Notes: generated from the sequence alone by a model not told the origin. Shown: positions 1 to 5,779, counted from the first letter of the stretch. The stretch is 13,657 nt of DNA from Bacteroidales bacterium (GCA_017548445.1 JAFYZZ010000017.1:1-13657); one strand, 5' to 3'. A program made the numbers and translations.

Positions 1-424
1 AAGGATAATGGATTTCATCAAGACGGTTCCCGAGCATCCCTATTGCCTTCACGGAGACCTCCAGATAGGGAACATCATCCGCTCCGGGAACAGAGACCTC
101 TGGATAGATGTTGGACAGTTCAGTTATGGCGTCCCAGAATGGGACCTGGGCTTTACCTGGCGCATTACCGGCATTACAAACGAAGAGCGCAGCCAAGAGC
201 TATTTCACCTGTCTCCAGACCAGCTTTCCCATCACTGGCAGGTGTTTTCGGCGGCTTATTTTGAGGCCAAAGGAAAAGATTTAGAGGACAAGGTCCGTAC
301 GCTATATCCTTACGCAGCCGCCCGTCTTCCCTTCATGATCTTCCTCGCATACCACAAGCCGATTAATGAGCATATTGCCCGGCAGTTTGTAACCCCGCTT
401 TTTGATGGCGAGAACAATTGGTAA
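1..424 (+). CDS. Phosphotransferase (APH/choline-kinase fold), C-terminal part, cut by the window edge
   Basis: This is the C-terminal portion of an aminoglycoside-phosphotransferase-type small-molecule kinase. The frame is open to the left edge, so the ATG at 8 is probably an internal Met and the true start lies outside. Counting from that Met, residues 15-22 (HGDLQIGN) form the Brenner catalytic loop HxDxxxxN, with Asp17 the expected catalytic base and Asn22 a metal ligand. IDVG at 33-36 is the DFG-equivalent metal-binding segment, and EWDLG follows at 44-48. The N-lobe with the nucleotide-binding Lys is missing. The family resembles Bacteroidota/Fibrobacter APH-like proteins of unknown substrate, so antibiotic resistance should not be assumed. 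A bidirectional terminator lies about 45 bp downstream. Family call firm, substrate unknown. Confidence 0.8.
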   Translation, partial: RIMDFIKTVPEHPYCLHGDLQIGNIIRSGNRDLWIDVGQFSYGVPEWDLGFTWRITGITNEERSQELFHLSPDQLSHHWQVFSAAYFEAKGKDLEDKVRTLYPYAAARLPFMIFLAYHKPINEHIARQFVTPLFDGENNW

Positions 425-437
425 ACTGGACTATTCT

Positions 438-458
438 TTGGTACAATCTTGGTACAAT
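438..458. repeat. Tandem direct repeat TTGGTACAAT x2
   Basis: TTGGTACAAT occurs at 438-447 and again at 449-458, an 11-bp period, between the phosphotransferase stop codon and the tRNA terminator. It could be chance, or a recombinase arm-type site left near a tRNA 3' end. No integrase is present in the window. Confidence 0.6.
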
Positions 459-466
459 TTTAAAGA

Positions 467-500
467 AAAACCCCATCTGACGTGTGTCAGACGGGGTTTT
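467..500. terminator. Bidirectional intrinsic terminator between the phosphotransferase and tRNA-Arg
   Basis: The arms at 467-481 and 486-500 are complementary at 14 of 15 positions, around the loop GTGT. T-runs flank both sides: TTTT at 497-500 on the plus strand, and TTTTT then CTTT on the minus strand. It can end both the phosphotransferase transcript (+) and the rplS/tRNA transcript (-). Confidence 0.85.
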
Positions 501-504
501 GAAG

Positions 505-578
505 TGACTCCAACAGGACTCAAACCTGTAACCTTTTGATCCGTAGTCAAATGCTCTATTCAATTGAGCTATGGAGCC
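505..578 (-). tRNA. tRNA-Arg (anticodon ACG)
   Basis: Read on the minus strand this 74-nt segment folds as a cloverleaf. The acceptor GGCTCCA pairs with TGGAGTC (one G-U) and the discriminator is A. The D-stem is GCTC/GAGC. The anticodon stem TTTGA/TCAAA encloses the loop CTACGGA, placing ACG at the anticodon. The T-stem ACAGG/CCTGT encloses TTTGAGT. The 3' CCA is not encoded. ACG, with A34 normally edited to inosine, reads CGU/CGC/CGA arginine codons. The gene starts 29 nt after the rplS stop on the same strand, has no clear promoter of its own, and is followed by the terminator at 467-500. It is probably cut out of the rplS transcript. Confidence 0.95.
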
Positions 579-585
579 ATTACCA

Positions 586-602
586 ACCGGCGCAAGGCCG
601 GT
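586..602 (-). other. Stem-loop between rplS and tRNA-Arg
   Basis: ACCGGC (586-591) and GCCGGT (597-602) pair perfectly around a 5-nt loop, 6 bp past the rplS stop. No U-run follows on the minus strand, so it is more likely a 3'-end stabiliser or processing signal for the rplS mRNA than a terminator. Confidence 0.5.
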
Positions 603-607
603 CTATT

Positions 608-988
608 CTACTCTGCCGGAGTCTCTTTCACGACACGCTTCGCCTCTTTGATGCGAGCCTTCTTACCAGCCAGGTTGCGGAGGTAGAAGATACGTGCGCG
701 GCGGACCTTACCGACTTTGTTCAGTTCAATCTTGTCGATTGCAGGAGACTCGTAAGGGAAGATACGCTCCACACCGATGCCGTTGGAAACCTTGCGGATG
801 GTGAAGGTCTTCGTGTACGGGGTGGAACCACAAATCTGGATCACCACGCCACGGAAGCTCTGGAGTCTTTCCTTGTCGCCTTCCTTGATCCGGTAGGTCA
901 CCGTGATGGTGTCACCGGCCTTGAACTGCGGGTAGGAGGCAGTTTTGTTCGCGGAGAACGACTGCTCTACTAAGTTAATCAAATCCAT
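608..988 (-). CDS. rplS: 50S ribosomal protein L19
   Basis: This 126-residue protein is L19, which lies at the interface of the 30S and 50S subunits. The diagnostic L19 sequence is present throughout: residues 22-34 FKAGDTITVTYRI, then the family core including the RLQSFRGVVI stretch, and later the ERIFPYESPAIDKIEL and KVRRARIFYLRN segments. The length is a little above the usual 115-120 owing to a short charged tail. The ATG at 988 fits the family N-terminus and lies about 75 bp downstream of a near-perfect promoter. A tRNA-Arg gene follows in the same orientation. No trmD or rpsP is seen upstream, so the gene stands as its own unit here. Confidence 0.98.
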   Translation of the reverse strand: MDLINLVEQSFSANKTASYPQFKAGDTITVTYRIKEGDKERLQSFRGVVIQICGSTPYTKTFTIRKVSNGIGVERIFPYESPAIDKIELNKVGKVRRARIFYLRNLAGKKARIKEAKRVVKETPAE

Positions 989-1060
989 AATATGTCAATG
1001 CTATTTGAAGAGGCAGCGTCAACAAACCGTTCGTAGAGAGGCTGCGTTCTTTTGGGATGG

Positions 1061-1091
1061 CAAAGATAGTTACTTTTCTTGATCTTGCAAA
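1061..1091 (-). promoter_or_regulatory. Bacteroidota-type promoter of rplS
   Basis: On the minus strand TTTG (1088-1091) is followed after exactly 19 bp by TATCTTTG (1061-1068), matching the -33/-7 consensus of this phylum. Transcription would start near 1054, giving a leader of about 65 nt before the rplS ATG. Confidence 0.85.
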
Positions 1092-1102
1092 ATAATTCGC
1101 AA

Positions 1103-1117
1103 AAAAGTTGCACTTTT
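1103..1117 (-). terminator. Weak A/T-rich hairpin after the acyltransferase gene
   Basis: AAAAGT and ACTTTT pair around a 3-nt loop and are followed on the minus strand by further T residues, 6 bp past the acyltransferase stop. The stem is short and A/T-rich, so termination may be leaky into rplS, which has its own promoter. Confidence 0.35.
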
Positions 1118-1123
1118 CTCCGG

Positions 1124-2386
1124 CTAGATGCTCTCCTCTTTCGCCTCCACAGGGATGCCCAGCATCGTAAGCTGCTCGACAAAGGCGTCTTCGAAGGCGC
1201 GCTCGGCGATGCGGCGGGACATATTGAGGACGAGGTAGCCGTCGTAGCCCACGCAGGCGGACGCACCGGAGTTGCCCCGCTGGCGGCCCAGCACGAAATC
1301 GATGTCGCGCACGTAGGGGCGCAGCGACTCCGGCAGGTCGATCTTGCCGAGGTTGGACAGGGTGTGCGTGCAGTAGCGGTCGCCCTTCAGCTTGTTGATG
1401 ACGTCGATGATGGGCTTCTTCAGGAAGCGCGGGATGCAGTTGATCGCGAAATTGTTCTCCAGCTCCACGTTCTTGGCCACCTTCGGCTCCAGCTGGCTCG
1501 GCATCGAGTAGAGCCGCTTCTGGGCGGACACCACCTCGAGGATGTGGTCGAAGTCGTAGTCGCCGTTGCGCACGTCCACGCCCAGGATCACATAAGAGGA
1601 GAAGTTGCGCAGGGTGCAGCCGCCGAAGATGCGGCGCAGGTCCACGGGCACGTTGACCTTGAGCACGGAGCGGCGACGGAGCGGGTCCTTGCGGCGGACG
1701 TCCTGCAGGGCCGCCACCATCGCGGCGGTCATCAGTTCGGTCACCGTGGCCTGGCGGGACTTCGCCACCTCCGCGATGCGTCCCATCGGGATGCGGACGC
1801 GCAGGTTGCGCAGTTCCTTGAGGCCGAGCGGGCGGCCGTGGAGGTGGTAGGCGGGATCGTTCTGCTCCAGGGCGCCGTGCTTGCCGTCGAAATCGTCGAA
1901 CGCATCGGCCATCTCCGAGGCGCAGGGCGCGTCGGACGGGTCCAGGATGCGGCCGCCATAGACGGGCGTCGCGCCGTAGCGCTGGCGGATGTACTCCGCG
2001 GCCAGCGTGAGCAGGAAGGTCATGCCGCCGTTGCCGTCGGTCAGGACGTGGAAGATATCCAGCACGATGCGGGGGCCGTCCGCGGACACGCGGAACAGGA
2101 ACCCGCCGTTGCCCTTGACCGTGAAATGGTGCAGCGGCTGGAGCGGCAGCACGCGCGGCGTCTCGTCCAGGTGGCGGAGATACCACCAGAGCGCACCGCC
2201 CGTGAGCGTATAATGGAAGGTCGGGATCCGGGCGACCGTCGCTTCCAGCGCACGCTGGAGCACCTCGGTCGAGACCGGCTCGGAAAGGGTGACCGTCATC
2301 CGGTACAGCGAAGAATATTTCTTCGACTGGCTGGCGGGATATATGAAGGAGGCGTTGTCGAGCCTCAAAAGATTTTGCAGGGTCAT
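1124..2386 (-). CDS. CoA-dependent acyltransferase-like protein (condensation-domain / alcohol acetyltransferase fold)
   Basis: This 420-residue soluble protein has the architecture of the chloramphenicol-acetyltransferase/NRPS-condensation superfamily. Residues 113-118, HVLTDG, form the HxxxDG active-site motif, with His113 the presumed general base. The N-terminal segment resembles the usual start of the fold (SSLYRMTVTLSEPV). Residues 245-265 (VNVPVDLRR then RNFSSY) and 344-352 (SNLGKIDLP) resemble conserved stretches of alcohol-acetyltransferase-like members. No carrier-protein, adenylation or ketosynthase gene lies nearby, which argues for a small-molecule or lipid O-/N-acyltransferase rather than a peptide synthetase. 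The substrate cannot be read from sequence. The start is supported by a promoter about 25 bp upstream. It is a monocistronic unit with high GC. Confidence 0.75.
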   Translation of the reverse strand: MTLQNLLRLDNASFIYPASQSKKYSSLYRMTVTLSEPVSTEVLQRALEATVARIPTFHYTLTGGALWWYLRHLDETPRVLPLQPLHHFTVKGNGGFLFRVSADGPRIVLDIFHVLTDGNGGMTFLLTLAAEYIRQRYGATPVYGGRILDPSDAPCASEMADAFDDFDGKHGALEQNDPAYHLHGRPLGLKELRNLRVRIPMGRIAEVAKSRQATVTELMTAAMVAALQDVRRKDPLRRRSVLKVNVPVDLRRIFGGCTLRNFSSYVILGVDVRNGDYDFDHILEVVSAQKRLYSMPSQLEPKVAKNVELENNFAINCIPRFLKKPIIDVINKLKGDRYCTHTLSNLGKIDLPESLRPYVRDIDFVLGRQRGNSGASACVGYDGYLVLNMSRRIAERAFEDAFVEQLTMLGIPVEAKEESI

Positions 2387-2411
2387 GCCAAAAGTTGGTT
2401 GTGTTTCGATG

Positions 2412-2442
2412 CAAAGGTATACCTATGTATAGGGGTGGCCAA
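2412..2442 (-). promoter_or_regulatory. Promoter of the acyltransferase gene, with palindromes in the spacer
   Basis: On the minus strand TTGG (2439-2442) and TACCTTTG (2412-2419) are separated by 19 bp. The spacer contains the inverted repeat CCTAT-GT-ATAGG (2422-2433). The perfect palindrome GGTATACC (2416-2423) straddles the -7 box. These are possible operator sites. The predicted leader is about 19 nt. Confidence 0.75.
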
Positions 2443-2462
2443 GACAATTTCACCGAAAAGGG

Positions 2463-2470
2463 TATATTTG
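2463..2470 (+). promoter_or_regulatory. -7 element (TATATTTG) in front of the structured RNA
   Basis: TATATTTG matches TAnnTTTG and would start transcription near 2477, just before the nested hairpins. No convincing -33 TTTG is visible at the right spacing, which lowers confidence. Confidence 0.45.
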
Positions 2471-2476
2471 TGACGA

Positions 2477-2585
2477 ACAGCCCGTTTGGCGGACAATCTC
2501 GACCGATTTGGGGACGAAAATAAGGCAGACGGCATCTCGTCCCATAGTCCGCAGGGACCGGAAACGGCTCGTTGGGTCCCTTTTA
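2477..2585 (+). ncRNA. Candidate structured small RNA or attenuated leader ending in a terminator
   Basis: The non-coding stretch between the divergent acyltransferase and DUF2795 genes is highly structured on the plus strand. GCGGAC (2489-2494) pairs with GTCCGC (2547-2552). Inside it GGGACGA (2511-2517) pairs with TCGTCCC (2537-2543), leaving a 19-nt apical loop. Immediately afterwards comes a terminator hairpin and a T-run. AGCCCGTTT (2479-2487) can also pair, with one bulged C, to AAACGGCT (2562-2569) inside the terminator, so an antiterminator conformation is possible. I do not recognise a known RNA family. No convincing ORF fits here. It is either a free RNA of about 110 nt or the attenuated leader of the gene at 2692. 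Confidence 0.5.
2553..2584 (+). terminator. Intrinsic terminator of the candidate small RNA
   Basis: AGGGACC (2553-2559) pairs with GGTCCCT (2575-2581), with an inner AACG/CGTT stem (2563-2566/2570-2573), followed by TTTTAT. No protein gene on the plus strand ends just upstream, which is what points to an RNA transcript here. Confidence 0.7.
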
Positions 2586-2662
2586 TACGAATGTGCAACA
2601 GGCTTCATACCGATGTTGAAAACTCTTTTTTTCAAAGGGGTTCATATTATCGAATTATTTTC

Positions 2663-2670
2663 TATCTTCG
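2663..2670 (+). promoter_or_regulatory. -7 element (TATCTTCG) of the DUF2795 gene
   Basis: TATCTTCG, a one-base variant of TAnnTTTG, lies 21 bp before the ATG at 2692 and downstream of the RNA terminator, so the gene can be transcribed independently. The -33 region is weak. Confidence 0.55.
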
Positions 2671-2691
2671 CGCAACTAACAGAATACGACT

Positions 2692-2913
2692 ATGTATTGG
2701 ACACTCGAACTTGCCAGCAGCCTGGACGATGCTCCGTGGCCGGCGACAAAAGAAGAACTGATTGATTATGCCAACCGCTCCGGTGCTCCCGAAGAAGTGA
2801 TTGAGAACTTGGAGGAACTCGAAGAAGAGGGCGAGATCTACGAGACCATCGAGGACATCTGGCCCGACTACCCGACCAAAGACGATTTCTTCTTTAACGA
2901 AGAGGAGTACTAA
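2692..2913 (+). CDS. DUF2795-type small acidic protein
   Basis: This 73-residue, very acidic protein matches, from memory, a short protein conserved across Bacteroidota and assigned to DUF2795. It begins MYWTLELAS, has a helical stretch near 18-35 (PATKEELIDYANRSGAP), an acidic helix of Glu/Leu repeats at 36-50, and ends with the invariant-looking DIWPDYPTKDDF block. There is no signal peptide or membrane segment, so it is cytosolic. Its function is unknown; conservation and small size suggest a housekeeping or nucleic-acid/ribosome-associated role, which is only inference. A strong terminator follows, making it a single-gene unit. Confidence 0.88.
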   Translation: MYWTLELASSLDDAPWPATKEELIDYANRSGAPEEVIENLEELEEEGEIYETIEDIWPDYPTKDDFFFNEEEY

Positions 2914-2940
2914 TAGCTCATCCGGCATATCAAAAGGATG

Positions 2941-2973
2941 AAAAGAGCAGCGGAATCCCCCGCTGCTTTTTTT
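2941..2973 (+). terminator. Intrinsic terminator after the DUF2795 gene
   Basis: AGCAGCGG (2946-2953) pairs with CCGCTGCT (2960-2967) around AATCCC. It is preceded by AAAA and followed by a long T-run, and ends transcription before the next promoter. Confidence 0.92.
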
Positions 2974-2989
2974 ATTCACCGGAAAACCG

Positions 2990-2997
2990 TACCTTTA
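2990..2997 (+). promoter_or_regulatory. -7 element (TACCTTTA) of the secreted-protein gene
   Basis: TACCTTTA, one base off consensus, has T-rich sequence (the tail of the preceding terminator) about 19 bp upstream as a possible -33. Transcription near 3004 would exclude the ATG at 2996-2998 as a start and supports the ATG at 3015. Confidence 0.5.
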
Positions 2998-3014
2998 TGC
3001 TAAATCTTACGGCT

Positions 3015-3557
3015 ATGAAACGATTTGTCGCGACCATCCTCCTCTTGTTAAGCGCGTGCGTCTTCCATCCCATCGTCTCCCGTGGGCAGGACGACGGGGC
3101 CGTGGTCACGATATCCGCCTCCGCGAGCACCCCGGGGATGAAAGGATACGGAATCGTCATCCACCTCACCAACGTCGAGACCGGCGAAGAATTCGAGTCG
3201 AAGAGTCTGGGAATCATGTCCCGGAATGCCATCATCGAATACATTCCGGCCGGACGTTACCGCATCACCTTCGCAGAAGTTTACCTCGGCGACAGGTCCT
3301 GGAGCAACAATTCGACCGAACTTCAGGACTTCTTCGGGGAGATCCGGCTCGAGGCCGGAAGGATCTACTACCTGGGAACGTACGAGACGACCTTTGAAGG
3401 CTATCTGAGAGACCGGAAGATCATTTTCTCCTTCAAGGACCTCTTCATCCCGAAGAAGATCATCAGTTATCTTGATAAACTGGGCTATCCGACAGACGAC
3501 ATCATCATCCGAAGTCCCATCGAAGATTCTTTCGTCTTCAACAAGATTACCGGATAA
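3015..3557 (+). CDS. Predicted secreted protein or lipoprotein of unknown function
   Basis: From the ATG at 3015 the product has 180 residues. The N-terminus MKRFVATILLLLSAC is a short signal sequence ending in a lipobox-like LSAC with Cys15. Alternatively a type I peptidase could cut near residue 24, before QDDG. The mature part looks all-beta, with strand-rich segments such as KGYGIVIHLTNVETGEEF, IPAGRYRITFAEV and AGRIYYLGTYE. This resembles the small beta-sandwich (DUF2846-like) lipoproteins that present a PxGxY turn, but I cannot assign a family with certainty. It heads a run of three genes (24- and 42-bp gaps) with no internal promoter seen. An earlier in-frame ATG overlaps the likely -7 box. 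Confidence 0.65.
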   Translation: MKRFVATILLLLSACVFHPIVSRGQDDGAVVTISASASTPGMKGYGIVIHLTNVETGEEFESKSLGIMSRNAIIEYIPAGRYRITFAEVYLGDRSWSNNSTELQDFFGEIRLEAGRIYYLGTYETTFEGYLRDRKIIFSFKDLFIPKKIISYLDKLGYPTDDIIIRSPIEDSFVFNKITG

Positions 3558-3581
3558 CGCCATTCTGAATTCCAGCAAGCA

Positions 3582-4046
3582 ATGACAAAGACTCGTGTTT
3601 ACATTGTCTTTCACACCGGCAGGCCGATGAATTTCCAGGCCCTCTCCGAATTGGCCGGAGTGGAGCCGACACGCGTTCAGGTCAAAGGGAAAGAACGGAT
3701 CAGCAAAGAGAATTCTTTTGAATATCATTTGCCGGCATCCCGCGGCAAGATCGTGCAAAGACAGTACGACAAACTGATGAAAGCGATCAAGACCCCCGGG
3801 CCATTGGGGGCGTATTGCAAGGCGCACGGTATCAAGGTTTATGTACAAGTCGTGGTCGATGGTATCACCGACACCTACTCCTTCCCTGTCCTCCATATGG
3901 ATAAGAAGTTCATCGCTTTCCTTGCCGATCTGAACAATGCCGAGGTGGATTTTGATATCTACACCGAACCCTGGGACAAAGAAGGGGGCGATTACAAAAA
4001 GCCCGCGATCATCCTTCCGTCCGGGGAGGCACTTTATAAAATATAA
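3582..4046 (+). CDS. DUF4279-like protein
   Basis: The product is 154 residues, cytosolic, with no signal or membrane segment. Features that recall DUF4279: the opening strand RVYIVFHTGRPM, an LSELAGVEPTRVQVKGKE segment (residues 21-38), then NSFEYHLP, a central helix ending in GPLGAYCKAHGIKVYVQVVV, and a late ADLNNAEVDFDIYTEP segment. DUF4279 proteins are widespread, short and uncharacterised; some occur beside polymorphic toxins as presumed immunity proteins, but no toxin is visible here. It lies 24 bp after the secreted-protein gene and 42 bp before the membrane-anchored gene, so co-transcription is likely. Family call from memory of sequence pattern only. Confidence 0.65.
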   Translation: MTKTRVYIVFHTGRPMNFQALSELAGVEPTRVQVKGKERISKENSFEYHLPASRGKIVQRQYDKLMKAIKTPGPLGAYCKAHGIKVYVQVVVDGITDTYSFPVLHMDKKFIAFLADLNNAEVDFDIYTEPWDKEGGDYKKPAIILPSGEALYKI

Positions 4047-4088
4047 TTTATGTCCCGACTTCTTCAATAAACCCACATTGCACAAGAA

Positions 4089-4766
4089 ATGACGCCGGAA
4101 CTCACGAACCTGATATTTGTCGTTGCAGCCATTGTCTTCGCCGTCCTGCTCGAATTGAGGCCCGGGAAGAAAAAACCGATGCAGATAAAGATGGCGGATC
4201 CGGCCGAATACATCTATCCCCATCCGGAGCCGCCGGAGAAACTGCAGGCCATCCTGCAGCAGGTCCCCGGTACAGGCGAGCTGCTCTATCACTATACGGA
4301 GCGGAACAACATCACGAAATCGGCGAAATACTGGGCCTTGGAGATGCTGGAGAAAGGATTTGAAACCCCCGGAGTCATCCAGTTGGCTGGAGAAGACCTG
4401 GATATGGATCCCCTTGCCTATTCCGCGCTTCTCGGCACCATTTTCCGGGAACTGGGCTTCGAAGTCCAGCCGGAAGTGGCCAATTGCGCTTATGCCGCAA
4501 GCATCGCCGAAGAAGTCCTTCAGGGACAAAGGACGGTGCGGGAAGGTTTCGGAGTCCTGAATGCCGCCGCGATCAGCTCGGGCTACGACATAGTATTCAA
4601 CGACTTCTACTTCGCGAAGGATTATGTCGAAAATCTTGTTCCCTGGCCCGACGAAGAAGACCCCTGCAAGCCCGAGAGAATGGACGGATGGATGCGCCGG
4701 TATTTCGAAGCGTTCCTCGCCGCCAACCCGAAATACCGCTCAACCGCCACGGCCGCGCAGAACTAA
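4089..4766 (+). CDS. Hypothetical protein with N-terminal membrane anchor
   Basis: The product has 225 residues. Residues 6-23 (LIFVVAAIVFAVLLEL with flanks) form one membrane segment, followed by a basic RPGKKK stop-transfer patch, so the rest should be cytosolic. The remainder is largely helical. The part around 83-130 (ALEMLEKGFETPGVIQLAG onward) has a pattern I associate with small helical domains encoded near toxin-immunity or DUF cassettes. A proline-rich linker (PHPEPPEK) joins anchor and domain. I do not recognise the family. It is the last gene of the 3015-4766 run and is followed directly by a terminator. Confidence 0.6.
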   Translation: MTPELTNLIFVVAAIVFAVLLELRPGKKKPMQIKMADPAEYIYPHPEPPEKLQAILQQVPGTGELLYHYTERNNITKSAKYWALEMLEKGFETPGVIQLAGEDLDMDPLAYSALLGTIFRELGFEVQPEVANCAYAASIAEEVLQGQRTVREGFGVLNAAAISSGYDIVFNDFYFAKDYVENLVPWPDEEDPCKPERMDGWMRRYFEAFLAANPKYRSTATAAQN

Positions 4767-4771
4767 ATAAC

Positions 4772-4802
4772 ACGGCGAGACGATTGTCCTGCCGTATTTT
4801 TT
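4772..4802 (+). terminator. Terminator after the membrane-anchored gene, overlapping the next promoter
   Basis: ACGGC (4772-4776) pairs with GCCGT (4791-4795), with an inner GAC/GTC stem, followed by ATTTTTTT. The -33 TTG of the next promoter falls in the hairpin loop. Confidence 0.75.
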
Positions 4803-4813
4803 TCTTATCTTTG
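4783..4813 (+). promoter_or_regulatory. Promoter of the PGLGQ-motif membrane protein gene
   Basis: ATTG (4783-4786), 19-bp spacer, TATCTTTG (4806-4813). The predicted start near 4820 gives a leader of about 17 nt to the ATG at 4837. Confidence 0.75.
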
Positions 4814-4836
4814 AAGTATTGATTACATAGAAACTG

Positions 4837-5427
4837 ATGAAAAAACTGCTTTTTCTGGCTTTCGCGCTGCTCTGCAGCCTCGGTCTGGCTTCCGCCCAGA
4901 TCCACATCTCCTACCCTTCCGGCACTTCGACCGACACGATGTCCCAGGTGCATCCGGGTATGAAATACAAGGAATACAAACAGTTCTACAATCCCCGGTT
5001 CTATGTCCCCGAAGTGGGTGACGACAATCCGGCCTGGATCGGCGTCGCCTCCTTCTTCGTCCCGGGCCTGGGCCAGGCGATTACCGGCCATTGGGGACGG
5101 GCGGCCGCCTTCTTCGGTGGCGAGGTCGCGATCTCCATGCTGATCCTGAGCCAGTGCTACCAGGAGGTCAGTTATACAAAAGGCACGGTCACCTATGGCA
5201 TGACGAAGTATGCGATCCCGCTCATCATCGCCGACGCGGCACTCGTCATCTGGAACGTCGTCGACGCCGTCCGGGTCGCCAAGATCACGAATATGTATTA
5301 CCAGGACCTCCGCCGGCAGCGGAACGGCCTGGCCCTGAACCTGGATCCGTACTTCACCCTCATGCCCGACAGCACGCCCGGCACGCTCCGGCCGACCGCC
5401 GGCCTGTCCCTGCGGCTCAGTTTCTAA
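4837..5427 (+). CDS. Signal-peptide-bearing membrane protein (DUF5683-like, PGLGQ motif)
   Basis: The product has 196 residues. MKKLLFLAFALLCSLGLASA is a clear type I signal peptide with cleavage expected after Ala20 (ASA|Q). Residues 64-106 contain NPAWIGVASFFVPGLGQAI, a hydrophobic, glycine-rich hairpin with the P-G-L/A-G-Q signature shared by TM2 and Bacteroidota DUF5683 proteins. A second hydrophobic stretch follows at 125-147. The C-terminal part returns to polar, beta-like sequence ending in RLSF, an aromatic end reminiscent of outer-membrane-associated proteins. Function is unknown, probably a cell-envelope protein. It is monocistronic between its own promoter and a strong terminator. 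Confidence 0.7.
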   Translation: MKKLLFLAFALLCSLGLASAQIHISYPSGTSTDTMSQVHPGMKYKEYKQFYNPRFYVPEVGDDNPAWIGVASFFVPGLGQAITGHWGRAAAFFGGEVAISMLILSQCYQEVSYTKGTVTYGMTKYAIPLIIADAALVIWNVVDAVRVAKITNMYYQDLRRQRNGLALNLDPYFTLMPDSTPGTLRPTAGLSLRLSF

Positions 5428-5463
5428 GCCCATCCACCGTCAGCCTGACGGATTGAAATATCC

Positions 5464-5497
5464 ACGACGCAGCGAATCCCGCCGCGTCGTTTTTTTA
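5464..5497 (+). terminator. Strong intrinsic terminator
   Basis: ACGACGC (5464-5470) pairs with GCGTCGT (5484-5490). After one A-C mismatch the stem continues GCG/CGC around the loop AATCC. A T-run follows (5490-5497). Confidence 0.93.
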
Positions 5498-5779
5498 TTT
5501 CGGATTTCCGTTGCAGAAACGGTCTCCCAGCCGCATTCGTCAAAGAATTTGCATCTCAGCAATCAACATATTATATTTATTGTCAAATAATTAGATAATA
5601 ACACTAAAAAATTCACCATTCACGAGGCAAATTATCAATTGTTTTCGTTTCCCATATTTGACCTGCCAGACTATTTCACAAACCTGTCTGAGAACAACGC
5701 CGTCAAATAAACGCGGCAGGTCTTGAGTCGATAGCGGACCGTGGGTGGCGATAAGGATATGTTTTCTCCGGAAAATGTA
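5498..5779. other. Non-coding A/T-rich stretch with a long inverted repeat
   Basis: About 280 bp with no supportable gene. The notable structure is GACCTGCC (5660-5667) with its exact complement GGCAGGTC (5715-5722). Nested inside, CAGAC (5667-5671, sharing one base with the outer arm) can pair with GTCTG (5686-5690). The segment is far more A/T-rich than the flanking genes. It lies upstream of the Nudix regulator promoter and could be an untranscribed spacer, a regulatory site or a remnant. Confidence 0.5.

Noticed and set aside
1..424. Aminoglycoside-resistance gene
   Set aside because: The HGD loop shows the kinase fold only; the substrate-binding part is incomplete and the family includes many non-resistance kinases.
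1079..2473. Long plus-strand frame of 464 codons opposite the acyltransferase gene
   Set aside because: It is rich in His/Arg/Ala/Val repeats with no recognisable motif and mirrors the codon structure of a clearly real minus-strand gene. The same applies to the 492-codon minus frame at 975-2453.
2531..2539. GGCATCTCG resembling the 3' end of E. coli 6S RNA
   Set aside because: The partner GAGATG strand of the 6S closing stem is absent and the region is too short for 6S RNA; probably coincidence.
2486..2765. Short plus-strand frames across the structured RNA region
   Set aside because: They overlap a terminator hairpin and the DUF2795 promoter and start, and encode basic, featureless peptides.
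3048..4529. 493-codon minus-strand frame across the secreted and DUF4279-like genes
   Set aside because: It spans three plus-strand genes and two intergenic gaps. The plus-strand genes have signal peptide, family pattern and terminators; the antisense product has none.
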